Assembly (NCBI GenBank): GCA_963925805.1
Contig: CAWUSE010000009.1
Coordinates: 1 to 64,000, forward strand
Direction: 5' to 3'
Origin: UBA10347 sp905182135
Lineage (GTDB): Bacteria > Actinomycetota > Acidimicrobiia > Acidimicrobiales > UBA10347
Length of the DNA stretch: 64,000 nt
Translations under genes and position numbers: made by a program
The notes under the pieces: generated by a model
The model's database searches: none
Seen by the model: the letters and a program-made list of their open reading frames with translations, nothing else
What the model was told of the DNA's origin: nothing
Shown: piece after piece, positions 1 through 7,679 of the stretch
How the letters are laid out: each line of letters opens with the position of its first letter
Numbering within the stretch: position 1 is the stretch's first letter

Positions 1-1
1 T

Positions 2-571
2 GAACAGTACGCGCACACGACGCGGGCTCGAGCCGATACCGAAGCAGAGTCAATCAAGTCCGAGACAGTGGCTTATGACGAGCGAACTCGACTAGCCGCC
101 GAAGAAACAGCAGCATCAATTGCCGCCGAAGCAGAGTCAGCCAAGGCTCGAGCTGAAGCCCAGATCGAGCGCGCTAGAGCAGTATCAGACGCTGCTCTAG
201 CATCTGCGGCCGCCGAACTCGACGACATCAACAGCCAAGTTCAAGATGCCAAGGCAGAAGCCGAGGACATCATCGCGAAGGCACGCGAAGGAGCCCAACA
301 AGTCTTCGATGAGTCACAGGCCGACGCCACCGAAATACGTACTACATCTCACGCTGAAGCACAGCGCATCTCTGAGGAAGCCGAAGCATCGGCACGTGAG
401 CGTGTCGATCGCATCGTCGCTGACGCTCGCTCACAGCTCAGCCGTCTGGTCGAAGCCGAGAAGCTTGCACGCGACCGACTCTTCAGCACCCGAGCGGTCT
501 TGCAGGGTGTGTTGGCCGACAGCGAACTCGAGTCCATCCCAGAGATCCAAGACCTACACCTCGACCGCTGA
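2..571 (+). CDS. C-terminal part of a coiled-coil protein (5' end outside window)
   Basis: The frame is open from the first base of the window to the stop at 571, so the gene starts upstream; an internal GTG at 68 is only a possible later start. The visible 189 residues are almost entirely Ala, Glu, Arg, Asp and Ser in a heptad-like pattern, predicting one long alpha-helical coiled coil. The last 20 residues (ending SIPEIQDLHLDR) are less repetitive. Such tails occur in DivIVA-like, ATP-synthase b-like and other scaffold proteins, but no family-specific motif is visible and I do not assign a function. The next gene begins 44 bases later on the same strand. Confidence 0.75.
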   Translation, partial: EQYAHTTRARADTEAESIKSETVAYDERTRLAAEETAASIAAEAESAKARAEAQIERARAVSDAALASAAAELDDINSQVQDAKAEAEDIIAKAREGAQQVFDESQADATEIRTTSHAEAQRISEEAEASARERVDRIVADARSQLSRLVEAEKLARDRLFSTRAVLQGVLADSELESIPEIQDLHLDR

Positions 572-615
572 GTGTCGCCTCGGTCTCGGGGCCACCCTGT
601 GCTGCCCCAGTAAAA

Positions 616-1545
616 ATGCGACGCCCCCTGGCCTTTGTTGGCTTATTTCTTGTTGTGGCCACTGCACTTTCCATGCTGTTGCAAGCCGAGCGCACTGACA
701 GCACCACGCTCGTGCTCGACGAGGCACCGCTGCCAATACTGGCCGCTGATAGAGACCCACGACCAAACACCGGCCCCGCTTACACCGTGGTCTACCCGGC
801 CCCTCCACCACAGGTGCGTCCGGCACGCGTTGAACGGTTGGCCGACGGCGACAGTTTCGATATCCGCTGGCTCGACACCGGCCAGGCTGACGAAATCCGC
901 TTATTCGGTATCAACGCTCCCGAGAGCGGAGCCTGCTTTGGGGCTCTTGCTCGAGGCATGCTCGAAGCGCTGACCTCCCAGAAAGAAATCCTGGTCGAGT
1001 CCATCGCACGAGACGAGTTCCGCCGGGTTGTCGCAAACGTGTGGGTCGACGACATCCTCGTCAATGTTCTGTTGGTCGAGCAGGGCGCGGCCCTCGCAAT
1101 GTCAGACGACAGCACACACCGACAACTGATCAAGGACGCCCAATTTCGGGCGCGGGAAAGGCAGACGGGTCTATGGGATCCAGCGTTCTGTATCGCCGCT
1201 GATCAAGCTGACCTGACTATCGCTGAGATCTTCGAGAACGCCCCAGGTCAAGACAATCTAAATCCAAACGGCGAATGGATAGACATTGCCAATTCGGGCA
1301 ACGTCGCGGCCGATTTGACGGACTGGTCGATTCGCGACGAGTCAACTCGTCACCGATTCTTCTTCCCCGATGGATTCGTCCTTGCCGTTAATGGCCGTGT
1401 CCGAGTGTTCTCCGGGTGTGGCGACGACGATGCCACATCGTTGTACTGGTGTGACGGAAACTCTGTGTGGAACAACAGCGGTGATACCGCCTTCCTCGTT
1501 GACCCAGCCGGCCGATTTGCCGACATGTTGAGTTATGACCAGTAG
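616..1545 (+). CDS. Secreted/anchored staphylococcal-nuclease-like protein with lamin-tail domain
   Basis: 309 aa. Residues 1-24 form a hydrophobic signal or membrane anchor after Met-Arg-Arg. Residues about 70-190 are an SNase (thermonuclease) domain: DGDSF is the metal-site start, EIRLFGINAPE carries the usual catalytic Arg and Glu, and EFRRVVANVWV carries the second Arg. From about residue 195 a lamin-tail domain follows (IAEIFENAP, NGEWIDIANSGN, DLTDWSIRD), a beta-sandwich often joined to secreted nucleases. Family knowledge predicts an extracytoplasmic, calcium-dependent nuclease that cleaves DNA or RNA, perhaps for nutrient scavenging. Two cysteines near the C-terminus (FSGCG, LYWCDG) could form a disulfide. 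The ATG at 616 follows an A-rich stretch and no clear Shine-Dalgarno is seen. Confidence 0.85.
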   Translation: MRRPLAFVGLFLVVATALSMLLQAERTDSTTLVLDEAPLPILAADRDPRPNTGPAYTVVYPAPPPQVRPARVERLADGDSFDIRWLDTGQADEIRLFGINAPESGACFGALARGMLEALTSQKEILVESIARDEFRRVVANVWVDDILVNVLLVEQGAALAMSDDSTHRQLIKDAQFRARERQTGLWDPAFCIAADQADLTIAEIFENAPGQDNLNPNGEWIDIANSGNVAADLTDWSIRDESTRHRFFFPDGFVLAVNGRVRVFSGCGDDDATSLYWCDGNSVWNNSGDTAFLVDPAGRFADMLSYDQ

Positions 1546-1592
1546 TAGCGGCTCATTGTTTCCACCTATGGCTATTGGACTGTCATACTCAA

Positions 1593-3035
1593 ATGGTGAC
1601 TGCTCCCCCACTTCCATCTGGACTTGTTGCATTCGTGAAACGCGACTGCGAAACTTGCCAGCTCGTTGACCCAATTCTTGGCCAAATCGCCAAAGATGAA
1701 CCACTTACGGTTTATACCCAAGATGACCTATCGTTCCCAGTGTCGCTCACTGCTCTCGATGACTTATCGCTAGAGATGTCATGGCACCACAAGATCGAGA
1801 CCGTGCCAACGCTGATCAGAGTCGGTGCCAATGGTCTCGAACAAGAGCGGATTGTTGGCTGGAGTCGTGAGCAATGGCAGGCCTTCTCCGGCAACCCCGA
1901 ACTCGGCATCACACTGCCAGGCTTCCGACCTGGATGCGGCTCGCTCAGCGTTGACCCCAGCCGCTCCGATGAGCTCAACGCTCGTATGGGAGGAAGCGGT
2001 CTTGCGACTCGCCGAGTCGAGTTCGCTGAGCTCGAAGACGACTTCGAAGCAATGTTCGACCGGGGCTGGTCAGACGGTCTTCCCCTTGTCCCTCCAACCG
2101 AAGCGCGTGTCATGCGCATGCTCGATGGCACCACCCGTGAACCCAACGACGTCGTTGCGAACGTCGCCCCCGACCTGATTGACGTGACCGTCGAGAAGAT
2201 CGCCGTCAATGCAGTGATGGCTGGCTGTAAGCCCGAATACATGCCCGTCGTTATCGCCGCGATCGAGGCTATCTGCACTGACGAGTTCAATATCCACGGG
2301 CTACTTGCGACAACCATGAGTGTCGGCCCAGTCTTCGTGGTGAACGGACCAATCCGCAAACAGCTCGGCATGAATAGTGGTATCAACGTGTTCGGTCAGG
2401 GCAATCGGGCCAACCTGACGATCGGGCGAGCAGTGCAGCTTGTCATCCGCAATGTTGGTGGTGGCCGACCCGGCGGCGTGGACCGCGCCGCCCAAGGCAG
2501 TCCCACTAAAATCGGGCTTGCCTTCCCCGAGGACGAAGAGGGAACTCCATGGATTTCGCTGGCAGAGGAACGAGGTATGGAACCAGGCCAGAACGCGATC
2601 ACGGCGTTATGCGTCGAGGGACCACGACTCATCGTCGACCAGCTGTCACGATCAGCCGAGTCGTTGACGAACCTAATCGCCGAGTGCTTGTTGACGACCC
2701 ACAGCCCTCGCATGGTTGTCGGCATCGATGCACTCTTAGTGTTATCACCGGAACACATGGCTCGTTACATTGACGCTGGTTGGGATCGGGCACGCTTCCG
2801 TTCCGAACTTGAGGACCGACTTATGGTCAACGCCGATGACATCATCCGTGGCACCGGCGGCATTGAAGAGGGACTGCCCGCCGACTTCGCCGGAATGCAG
2901 CTGCCCAAGTTCCGGCCAAACGGGCTCCACATCGCGCACGCTGGAGGCCCCGCTGGACTGTTCTCCTCGGTCTTCGCTGGTTGGGTGAGCGGCCCAACAG
3001 GTAGTGTTCCAGTAACGAGACCAATCCTTCCCTAA
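1593..3035 (+). CDS. Thioredoxin-fold protein fused to the UGSC-partner domain
   Basis: 480 aa from ATG 1593 (a TTG at 1575 is a weaker alternative). Residues about 1-110 look like a thioredoxin fold: a CETC active-site pair after the first strand (FVKRDCETCQLV) and a cis-Pro-like VPTLI about 60 residues later. The remaining ~330 residues match the C-terminal part of the fused selenoprotein at 20600-22291: both have WSDGLP-x-VPPT, then IAVN-x-VMAGC-x-PEYMPV, then a VNGPI segment. The conserved Cys in VMAGC may be functional. The UGSC selenoprotein gene starts 12 bases downstream, so the two are almost certainly co-transcribed. Inference: the thioredoxin-like head reduces the selenocysteine centre or its substrate. 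The substrate is unknown. Confidence 0.75.
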   Translation: MVTAPPLPSGLVAFVKRDCETCQLVDPILGQIAKDEPLTVYTQDDLSFPVSLTALDDLSLEMSWHHKIETVPTLIRVGANGLEQERIVGWSREQWQAFSGNPELGITLPGFRPGCGSLSVDPSRSDELNARMGGSGLATRRVEFAELEDDFEAMFDRGWSDGLPLVPPTEARVMRMLDGTTREPNDVVANVAPDLIDVTVEKIAVNAVMAGCKPEYMPVVIAAIEAICTDEFNIHGLLATTMSVGPVFVVNGPIRKQLGMNSGINVFGQGNRANLTIGRAVQLVIRNVGGGRPGGVDRAAQGSPTKIGLAFPEDEEGTPWISLAEERGMEPGQNAITALCVEGPRLIVDQLSRSAESLTNLIAECLLTTHSPRMVVGIDALLVLSPEHMARYIDAGWDRARFRSELEDRLMVNADDIIRGTGGIEEGLPADFAGMQLPKFRPNGLHIAHAGGPAGLFSSVFAGWVSGPTGSVPVTRPILP

Positions 3036-3047
3036 CCGAGGAAAGCC

Positions 3048-3569
3048 ATGACTACTGTCCTTGATCCAACCAACGAGTCCACGCCAGCTCACATAGAACG
3101 AGCCATGCGGCCCGAGTCTCTCGCTGGTCTAACCGTCGGCCTGCTAGACATCTCCAAACCACGTGGCAACGTGTTCCTGGACCGAGTTGAAGAGCGCCTC
3201 ACGGCCCTCGGTTCAACCGTCAAGCGCTACCGCAAGCCCACGTTCGCGAAACCAGCACCCGTTGAACTGCGCCACGAGATCGCCACAGAGTGTGATGCGG
3301 TCATCGAAGCCCTCGCTGATTGAGGTAGCTGCACGTCATGCAGTGTGCATGACATCACCGACCTTGAGCGCCGTGGACTCCCTGGCGTGTTTGTCGCCAG
3401 CGATCCCTTCATCGACGCAGCCCATGCGCAGTCGGCTGCATTGGGCTTTGACCCAGCACGGCTCTTCGTAAAGCACCCTATTCAGGACCGAACCGACGAC
3501 GAGATGCGAACGATTGCCGACCAGGCCGTCGACCAACTCATCATGTCAATTAGCGGTCCATCGCTCTAG
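3048..3569 (+). CDS. UGSC-family selenoprotein (Sec encoded by TGA 3321-3323)
   Basis: Conventional translation stops at TGA 3321, but the same frame continues to the stop at 3567-3569 and encodes U-G-S-C-T-S-C immediately at the TGA, the signature that names the UGSC (seleno)protein family. Read through, the product is 173 aa with Sec at residue 92. The N-terminal half has GLTVGLLDISKPRGNVFLD and RYRKPTFAKPAP, the C-terminal half GLPGVFVASDPF and a helical tail. A perfect 8-bp hairpin 11 nt after the TGA fits a bacterial SECIS element. The start ATG 3048 follows GAGGAAAGCC, a fair ribosome site, 12 bases after the thioredoxin-fold gene. The substrate is unknown; a redox role is inferred from Sec with nearby Cys and the thioredoxin-like partner. 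Confidence 0.85.
3321..3353 (+). promoter_or_regulatory. Sec UGA codon and bacterial SECIS hairpin
   Basis: TGA at 3321-3323. GTCATGCA (3335-3342) pairs perfectly with TGCATGAC (3346-3353) around the three-base loop GTG. The loop begins 19 nt after the UGA, inside the 16-37 nt window known for bacterial SECIS elements, and starts with the G those loops usually carry. Confidence 0.8.
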
Positions 3570-3607
3570 GCCTTGCACTGCTAACTCAATGTGAGTAAGC
3601 ATCGCTT

Positions 3608-3645
3608 CCCGATTTCTAAAGTATGGCCCGATTTCGAAAGTATGG
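3608..3645 (+). repeat. 19-bp tandem direct repeat
   Basis: Two adjacent 19-base units (3608-3626 and 3627-3645) read CCCGATTTCnAAAGTATGG and differ only at the base n (T, then G). They lie between the selenoprotein stop and its terminator and code for nothing I recognise. Confidence 0.8.
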
Positions 3646-3742
3646 GTGGTTTGCGCCGATTGGTTACCTATTGGCCGGAACACCTTCCGAGCCACCCATA
3701 GAGAGAGCTCAGGCAGCCTCCGCCTGTTAGCCATGTCTTCTA

Positions 3743-3789
3743 AAGAATCCCTGACCGTCCCCTCCGCCGGTGAGGGATTCTTGCTTTTT
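3743..3789 (+). terminator. Rho-independent terminator of the nuclease/selenium transcript
   Basis: AAGAATCCCT (3743-3752) pairs with AGGGATTCTT (3773-3782), with a further ACCG/CGGT pairing inside, followed by GCTTTTT. It lies 170 bases past the selenoprotein stop. The rest of 3570-4010 holds only the 19-bp repeat and no convincing gene. Confidence 0.8.
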
Positions 3790-4010
3790 CGTCAACTCAG
3801 CCGCTGCCCAGTAGCTGTGTGGATGCACAGCTCGGACTCCGACACAGTCGCAACGGCCCGTTGCGCTAACACCACCACGGTCGGCTGGACCATGGCTCTG
3901 TGCGCCGCGGTTCTACCGAGTGACAAAGCGAATACTCCCCGGCCACCAGAGTCTCAGAGTTAGACGTCATCGTTCTATCCAGCCGACTATTCCTGAAGTG
4001 CCCGTTGCCC

Positions 4011-5171
4011 TTAGGTCAGAGCTCTCCCTTGGGTTAGAGCTCTATCGATAAGCGTCATGGGATGCACGGTCGGCACGCCGGCCTTGGCCAGGTGCATCGA
4101 ACAGCCTGGATTAGCGCTGGCGACCGCATCAGGGGTGTGGCGATCGATCTCTGCCACCTTGCGGTCGCGAATCTGTCCTGCGAGCTCTGGTTGCAGCACT
4201 GCGTACGCACCGCCTGCGCCACAGCACATGCCGTCGTCTTCGAGCTCAACGATTTCACGCACGAACGGAGCCAACATCGTGCGGGTCGCTTGGTGCACTC
4301 GCTGCACATGACGTAGATGGCACGGATCCTGGATTGCTACCCGCATATCGAGCGGCTCAACGGCCGGGTACTTGTCGACATGGTCGGCAAGGAATTCGCT
4401 GACGTCAAATACGCGAGCGGAGAATGCCCGGGCTTCGTCGGTACCGAGTAGATGGCCATAATCCTTCATGGCAGCGCCGCAGCCAGCCGAGTTCACCAGA
4501 ATTGGCTTATCGCCCAGAGAGCGCATCACCTTGGTCGCAAGCTTGCGGGCTTCGCTGCCCATTCCGGCGTGGGACTGCAGTGCACCGCAACATGGTGCTG
4601 CGTCGCTCGTTGGACGAACCCCAAAGCCTGCTGCTTCGATAACGCGTTGGGTTGCCTGGTGCACGTCGCGCTGCCAGGCGTCCATGACGCAGCCAGTGAA
4701 CATCCACACATCATCACCGGAGGCGACCAGAGGTTCCTGGCGAATTGGCAAATCGTCAGGCAAGCCCAGCCGATCCGGCAACAGGCCTGTCTTGTTTGCA
4801 ATTGCGAGCGCTACAGAGCCAACTCGAAGCAGTTTCGGGGAAGCGAGCGGTTTGAGTGCCGCCTGCTGCCATTTCGGCGTGAGCTTGCCCATGTCAACAA
4901 GTGTCTCGCGAGTCTGCTCGATCAGATGCCCGTACGGCACTGAACTCGGGCAGGCCGGCTCGCAGCCGCGACATTGCACACAAGTTGCGAACGCATCGAC
5001 GACCTCGTCGGTTATCGGGGCATCGTTGTCTTGCACATGACGCATGAGAGCGATGCGGCCTCGTGGCGACATCGTCTCGTCACCCGTAACTCGAAAGGTC
5101 GGGCAATGCGGCAGACATAGTCCACATTGCACACACGTATTCAGTTCGTCGGCATCAAGTTTTAGATCCAT
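4011..5171 (-). CDS. glcF: Glycolate oxidase iron-sulfur subunit
   Basis: 386 aa, last gene of the glcBDEF operon. Two 4Fe-4S motifs lie near the N-terminus (CVQCGLCLPHCP and CVQCRGCEPACP). Two CCG-type cysteine-rich domains follow (FTGCVMDAW with APCCGALQSHAG, then DPCHLRHVQ with GMCCGAGGAY), as expected for GlcF and related heterodisulfide-reductase-like subunits. It passes electrons from the flavin subunits GlcD/GlcE, which oxidise glycolate to glyoxylate, to the membrane quinone pool. The length is near the family norm (about 400 aa). The start at 5171 is 2 bases after the glcE stop, consistent with translational coupling. Confidence 0.93.
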   Translation of the reverse strand: MDLKLDADELNTCVQCGLCLPHCPTFRVTGDETMSPRGRIALMRHVQDNDAPITDEVVDAFATCVQCRGCEPACPSSVPYGHLIEQTRETLVDMGKLTPKWQQAALKPLASPKLLRVGSVALAIANKTGLLPDRLGLPDDLPIRQEPLVASGDDVWMFTGCVMDAWQRDVHQATQRVIEAAGFGVRPTSDAAPCCGALQSHAGMGSEARKLATKVMRSLGDKPILVNSAGCGAAMKDYGHLLGTDEARAFSARVFDVSEFLADHVDKYPAVEPLDMRVAIQDPCHLRHVQRVHQATRTMLAPFVREIVELEDDGMCCGAGGAYAVLQPELAGQIRDRKVAEIDRHTPDAVASANPGCSMHLAKAGVPTVHPMTLIDRALTQGRALT

Positions 5172-5173
5172 GC

Positions 5174-6103
5174 TCAGCGCACTCCTGCTGTACGGCCGGG
5201 ATTGAGTCGGCCACGGCTATCGAACTGTTCTTTGACTCGCGCCGACAGCGTTGCAACGCCAGGTTCGACCCGAACAGCGGGCTGTTTTTGTGACGCCCAT
5301 GCCGTTCCTACGCCTACAGAGGCGATCCAGGCTCCCGCTCCAAATTGGTTCGTGTTTCCTAGAGCGCCGGGGGTCATGGACCAGCGATGCTCGGGCAGCG
5401 ACGGTGGACCGTCCACCTCGACGACATCGGCAACGGCTGCAAGCCGTGCTTGCTCAGCGTCCACAGCCGCCGAGTGATCTTCAAGCTCGATCCATGTGCT
5501 CGTGCCGTCCCACAGAACAGTGCTTGGACGTAACACGGTGCTGGTCACCGCGAACGGATTGATCTCTTCGGAGCGAAGCCATCGAGTGCAGGCCGGTATG
5601 GGGTTCGTGCGCAGGATCGCTTCGGTTAAGAGGCCGAGCGTTCCGAGCGATCCGACCATGAGCCGTGGCAGGTCGAATCCAGTCACATTCTTGACCGTTG
5701 GTCCGCCACCTGTCACGACTTTGCCATCGTCAGAGACGTACCGAATCTGCAGTGCTGCTTCGCGCACCCGGCCTCGACCGAGTACATGCAAGCTGTTCTC
5801 ACCAACGACGAGTGCTCCTCCGACGGTGCCTCCGCGTTCAGGCAGCCCCGTGCGTTGGCCCTTCTCAGCGAGCGCCTGGTGTAGTTCTTCCACCGAGGTG
5901 CCGCAACGAACGGTGACCGTCATCTCGTCTGGCACATAATTAACAATGCCGGTAGGCGCCGTCAGCAGGCGGGTGCCATTAGTCGCTGGTCCGCCAAGGT
6001 CCCAGCGGGTGCGATTACCAGCGATAGCGACGGGGCCCGAGTCACCAACCTCGGTCGCGAAGTTAAGCAGCACCGGGTCGGTGATTAAGAGTTTCGCGCT
6101 CAT
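5174..6103 (-). CDS. glcE: Glycolate oxidase FAD-binding subunit
   Basis: 309 aa from the ATG at 6103, which overlaps the glcD stop as ATGA; the frame is open further upstream but that would lie inside glcD. A PCMH-type FAD fold is indicated by RCGTSVEELHQALAEKGQ, then GGTVGGALVVGENS and the PTVKNVTGFDLPRLMVGSLG segment typical of GlcE. The C-terminus has a small ARVKEQFDSRGRLNPGR motif shared with other FAD oxidases. GlcE is needed together with GlcD and GlcF for an active glycolate dehydrogenase. About 310 aa is slightly shorter than the Escherichia coli protein. Confidence 0.92.
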   Translation of the reverse strand: MSAKLLITDPVLLNFATEVGDSGPVAIAGNRTRWDLGGPATNGTRLLTAPTGIVNYVPDEMTVTVRCGTSVEELHQALAEKGQRTGLPERGGTVGGALVVGENSLHVLGRGRVREAALQIRYVSDDGKVVTGGGPTVKNVTGFDLPRLMVGSLGTLGLLTEAILRTNPIPACTRWLRSEEINPFAVTSTVLRPSTVLWDGTSTWIELEDHSAAVDAEQARLAAVADVVEVDGPPSLPEHRWSMTPGALGNTNQFGAGAWIASVGVGTAWASQKQPAVRVEPGVATLSARVKEQFDSRGRLNPGRTAGVR

Positions 6104-7677
6104 GCCCACACCCCTTTTGGGACCTGCCGTAACGCTTGGATGTCTGCACAGCTGTGACCAATCGGAATCACCTTGCCTGGATTTGTGCGACATCCCGGGT
6201 CGAACGCTTGGCGGAGTCGGTTTTGGTGTGCCAGGTCGTCGGCGGTGAACATCTCATCCATATACGCCTGCTTCTCAACACCGATGCCGTGCTCACCAGA
6301 GAGAACGCCGCCAGCGTCCAGCGAGACCCGCACGATCTCGGCGCCAGCCGCATGTACCCGGTCGAGGATGCCATCTTCGCGGCCATCGAACACGAGTAAC
6401 GGGTGCAGGTTGCCGTCACCTGCGTGGAACACGTTCATGACCAATAGATCGTGCTTGTCGGCGATGGCGTAGATCTTCTCGAGCACATCGGCCAGTTGAG
6501 ACCGGGGCACCACCGTGTCGTGCAGGTAGTAGTCAGGGGCAATCTGGGCCACCGCTCCGAATGCGGTTTTACGGCCCTTCCACAATGCTGCTCGCTCGGC
6601 TTCATCTGCGGCCGTGCGAACTTCAATCGCGCTGTTTGCACGCCCTATCTCAGCAATACGTTTCGCATCGATCACGATCGACTCGGCAAGCCCATCGACC
6701 TCGGCAAGCAACACCGCACCTGCATCACGGGGGTAGCCAGCGTTTACATAATTCTCAACCGCGATCGTGATGCGCTGGTCCATGACCTCAAGCGCTGCGG
6801 GCACGATGCCAGCAGCAATGATCTGGCTCACGGTGTTCGCAGCGTCGCGCACAGTTTCGAACGACAACAGCAACGTCTTGACAGCTGGAGGGTTCGGAGT
6901 GATCGTGACCGCGATCTTGGTGGTAATACCGAGTGTGCCTTCGCTTCCGACGAACGCACCCCGCAGATCTAGGCCCGCTGGCTCGGCGTCGAGCCCGCCG
7001 AGCATGACGATCTCGCCTGATGGCAACACGACTTCAAGCGCCTGCACGTGTGCATTGGTTACGCCATAGGCCAGACAATGAGGGCCGCCAGAGTTGTTGG
7101 CAACGTTGCCGCCAATAGTGCAGACCTGCTGACTTGAAGGATCAGGAGCAAAGTGGAATCCAGAACGATGCAAATAGCGAGTCAGATCCAAATTAACGAC
7201 GCCCGGCTCAACCCATGCGATGCGATTGTCGACGTCCACTTCGACGATCTCGTTCATCTTGGTAACCACAACCACGATGGGAGCACCCAGTGGGATCGCT
7301 CCGCCAGAGAGCCCCGTGCCCGCACCTCTCGGCACGATGTTTCGTTCGTGCTTCAGAGCAATACGCATGATTGCCTGAACTTCGGCGGTGTTGATTGGGA
7401 AACACACCGGACCAGACACGCCTCCGTCAAATACCGACGCATCGCGGCTTAACAACGAGCGTTCGGCCCCGTCGCAACGCACCCGATCTGGGGTTAAGGC
7501 CGCCCTCAGTTCGACAACAACAGGATCAGAGTCGTTGTGGTCCTTGGCTGGAGACGCGACACCCTTCGCCTTTTTTGCTGCATTGCGCAATAGGCGCGGG
7601 CCTCGACGCTCGGCTGTCGGGTCTGTGGTCGAGTCGCCACCAAGTCTGCTGCGAAGCGAGCTGAGGAAGTCAACCAC
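6100..7677 (-). CDS. glcD: Glycolate oxidase catalytic FAD subunit
   Basis: 525 aa starting at GTG 7677. The FAD-binding segment is clear: PRGAGTGLSGGAIP, SSQQVCTIGGNVANNSGG and FVGSEGTLGITTKIAVTI. The C-terminal FAD-linked oxidase domain contains NVFHAGDGNLHPLLVFD and GGVLSGEHGIGVEKQAY with the conserved His residues of the D-lactate/glycolate dehydrogenase family. The first ~55 residues are a basic extension not needed for the fold. It oxidises glycolate to glyoxylate. It begins 2 bases after the glcB stop and overlaps glcE by 4 bases. Confidence 0.94.
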   Translation of the reverse strand: MVDFLSSLRSRLGGDSTTDPTAERRGPRLLRNAAKKAKGVASPAKDHNDSDPVVVELRAALTPDRVRCDGAERSLLSRDASVFDGGVSGPVCFPINTAEVQAIMRIALKHERNIVPRGAGTGLSGGAIPLGAPIVVVVTKMNEIVEVDVDNRIAWVEPGVVNLDLTRYLHRSGFHFAPDPSSQQVCTIGGNVANNSGGPHCLAYGVTNAHVQALEVVLPSGEIVMLGGLDAEPAGLDLRGAFVGSEGTLGITTKIAVTITPNPPAVKTLLLSFETVRDAANTVSQIIAAGIVPAALEVMDQRITIAVENYVNAGYPRDAGAVLLAEVDGLAESIVIDAKRIAEIGRANSAIEVRTAADEAERAALWKGRKTAFGAVAQIAPDYYLHDTVVPRSQLADVLEKIYAIADKHDLLVMNVFHAGDGNLHPLLVFDGREDGILDRVHAAGAEIVRVSLDAGGVLSGEHGIGVEKQAYMDEMFTADDLAHQNRLRQAFDPGCRTNPGKVIPIGHSCADIQALRQVPKGVWA

Positions 7678-7679
7678 GG

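Noticed and set aside
3646..3963. 105-codon plus-strand frame after the UGSC selenoprotein
   Set aside because: It runs straight through a strong terminator hairpin and shows no conserved motif.
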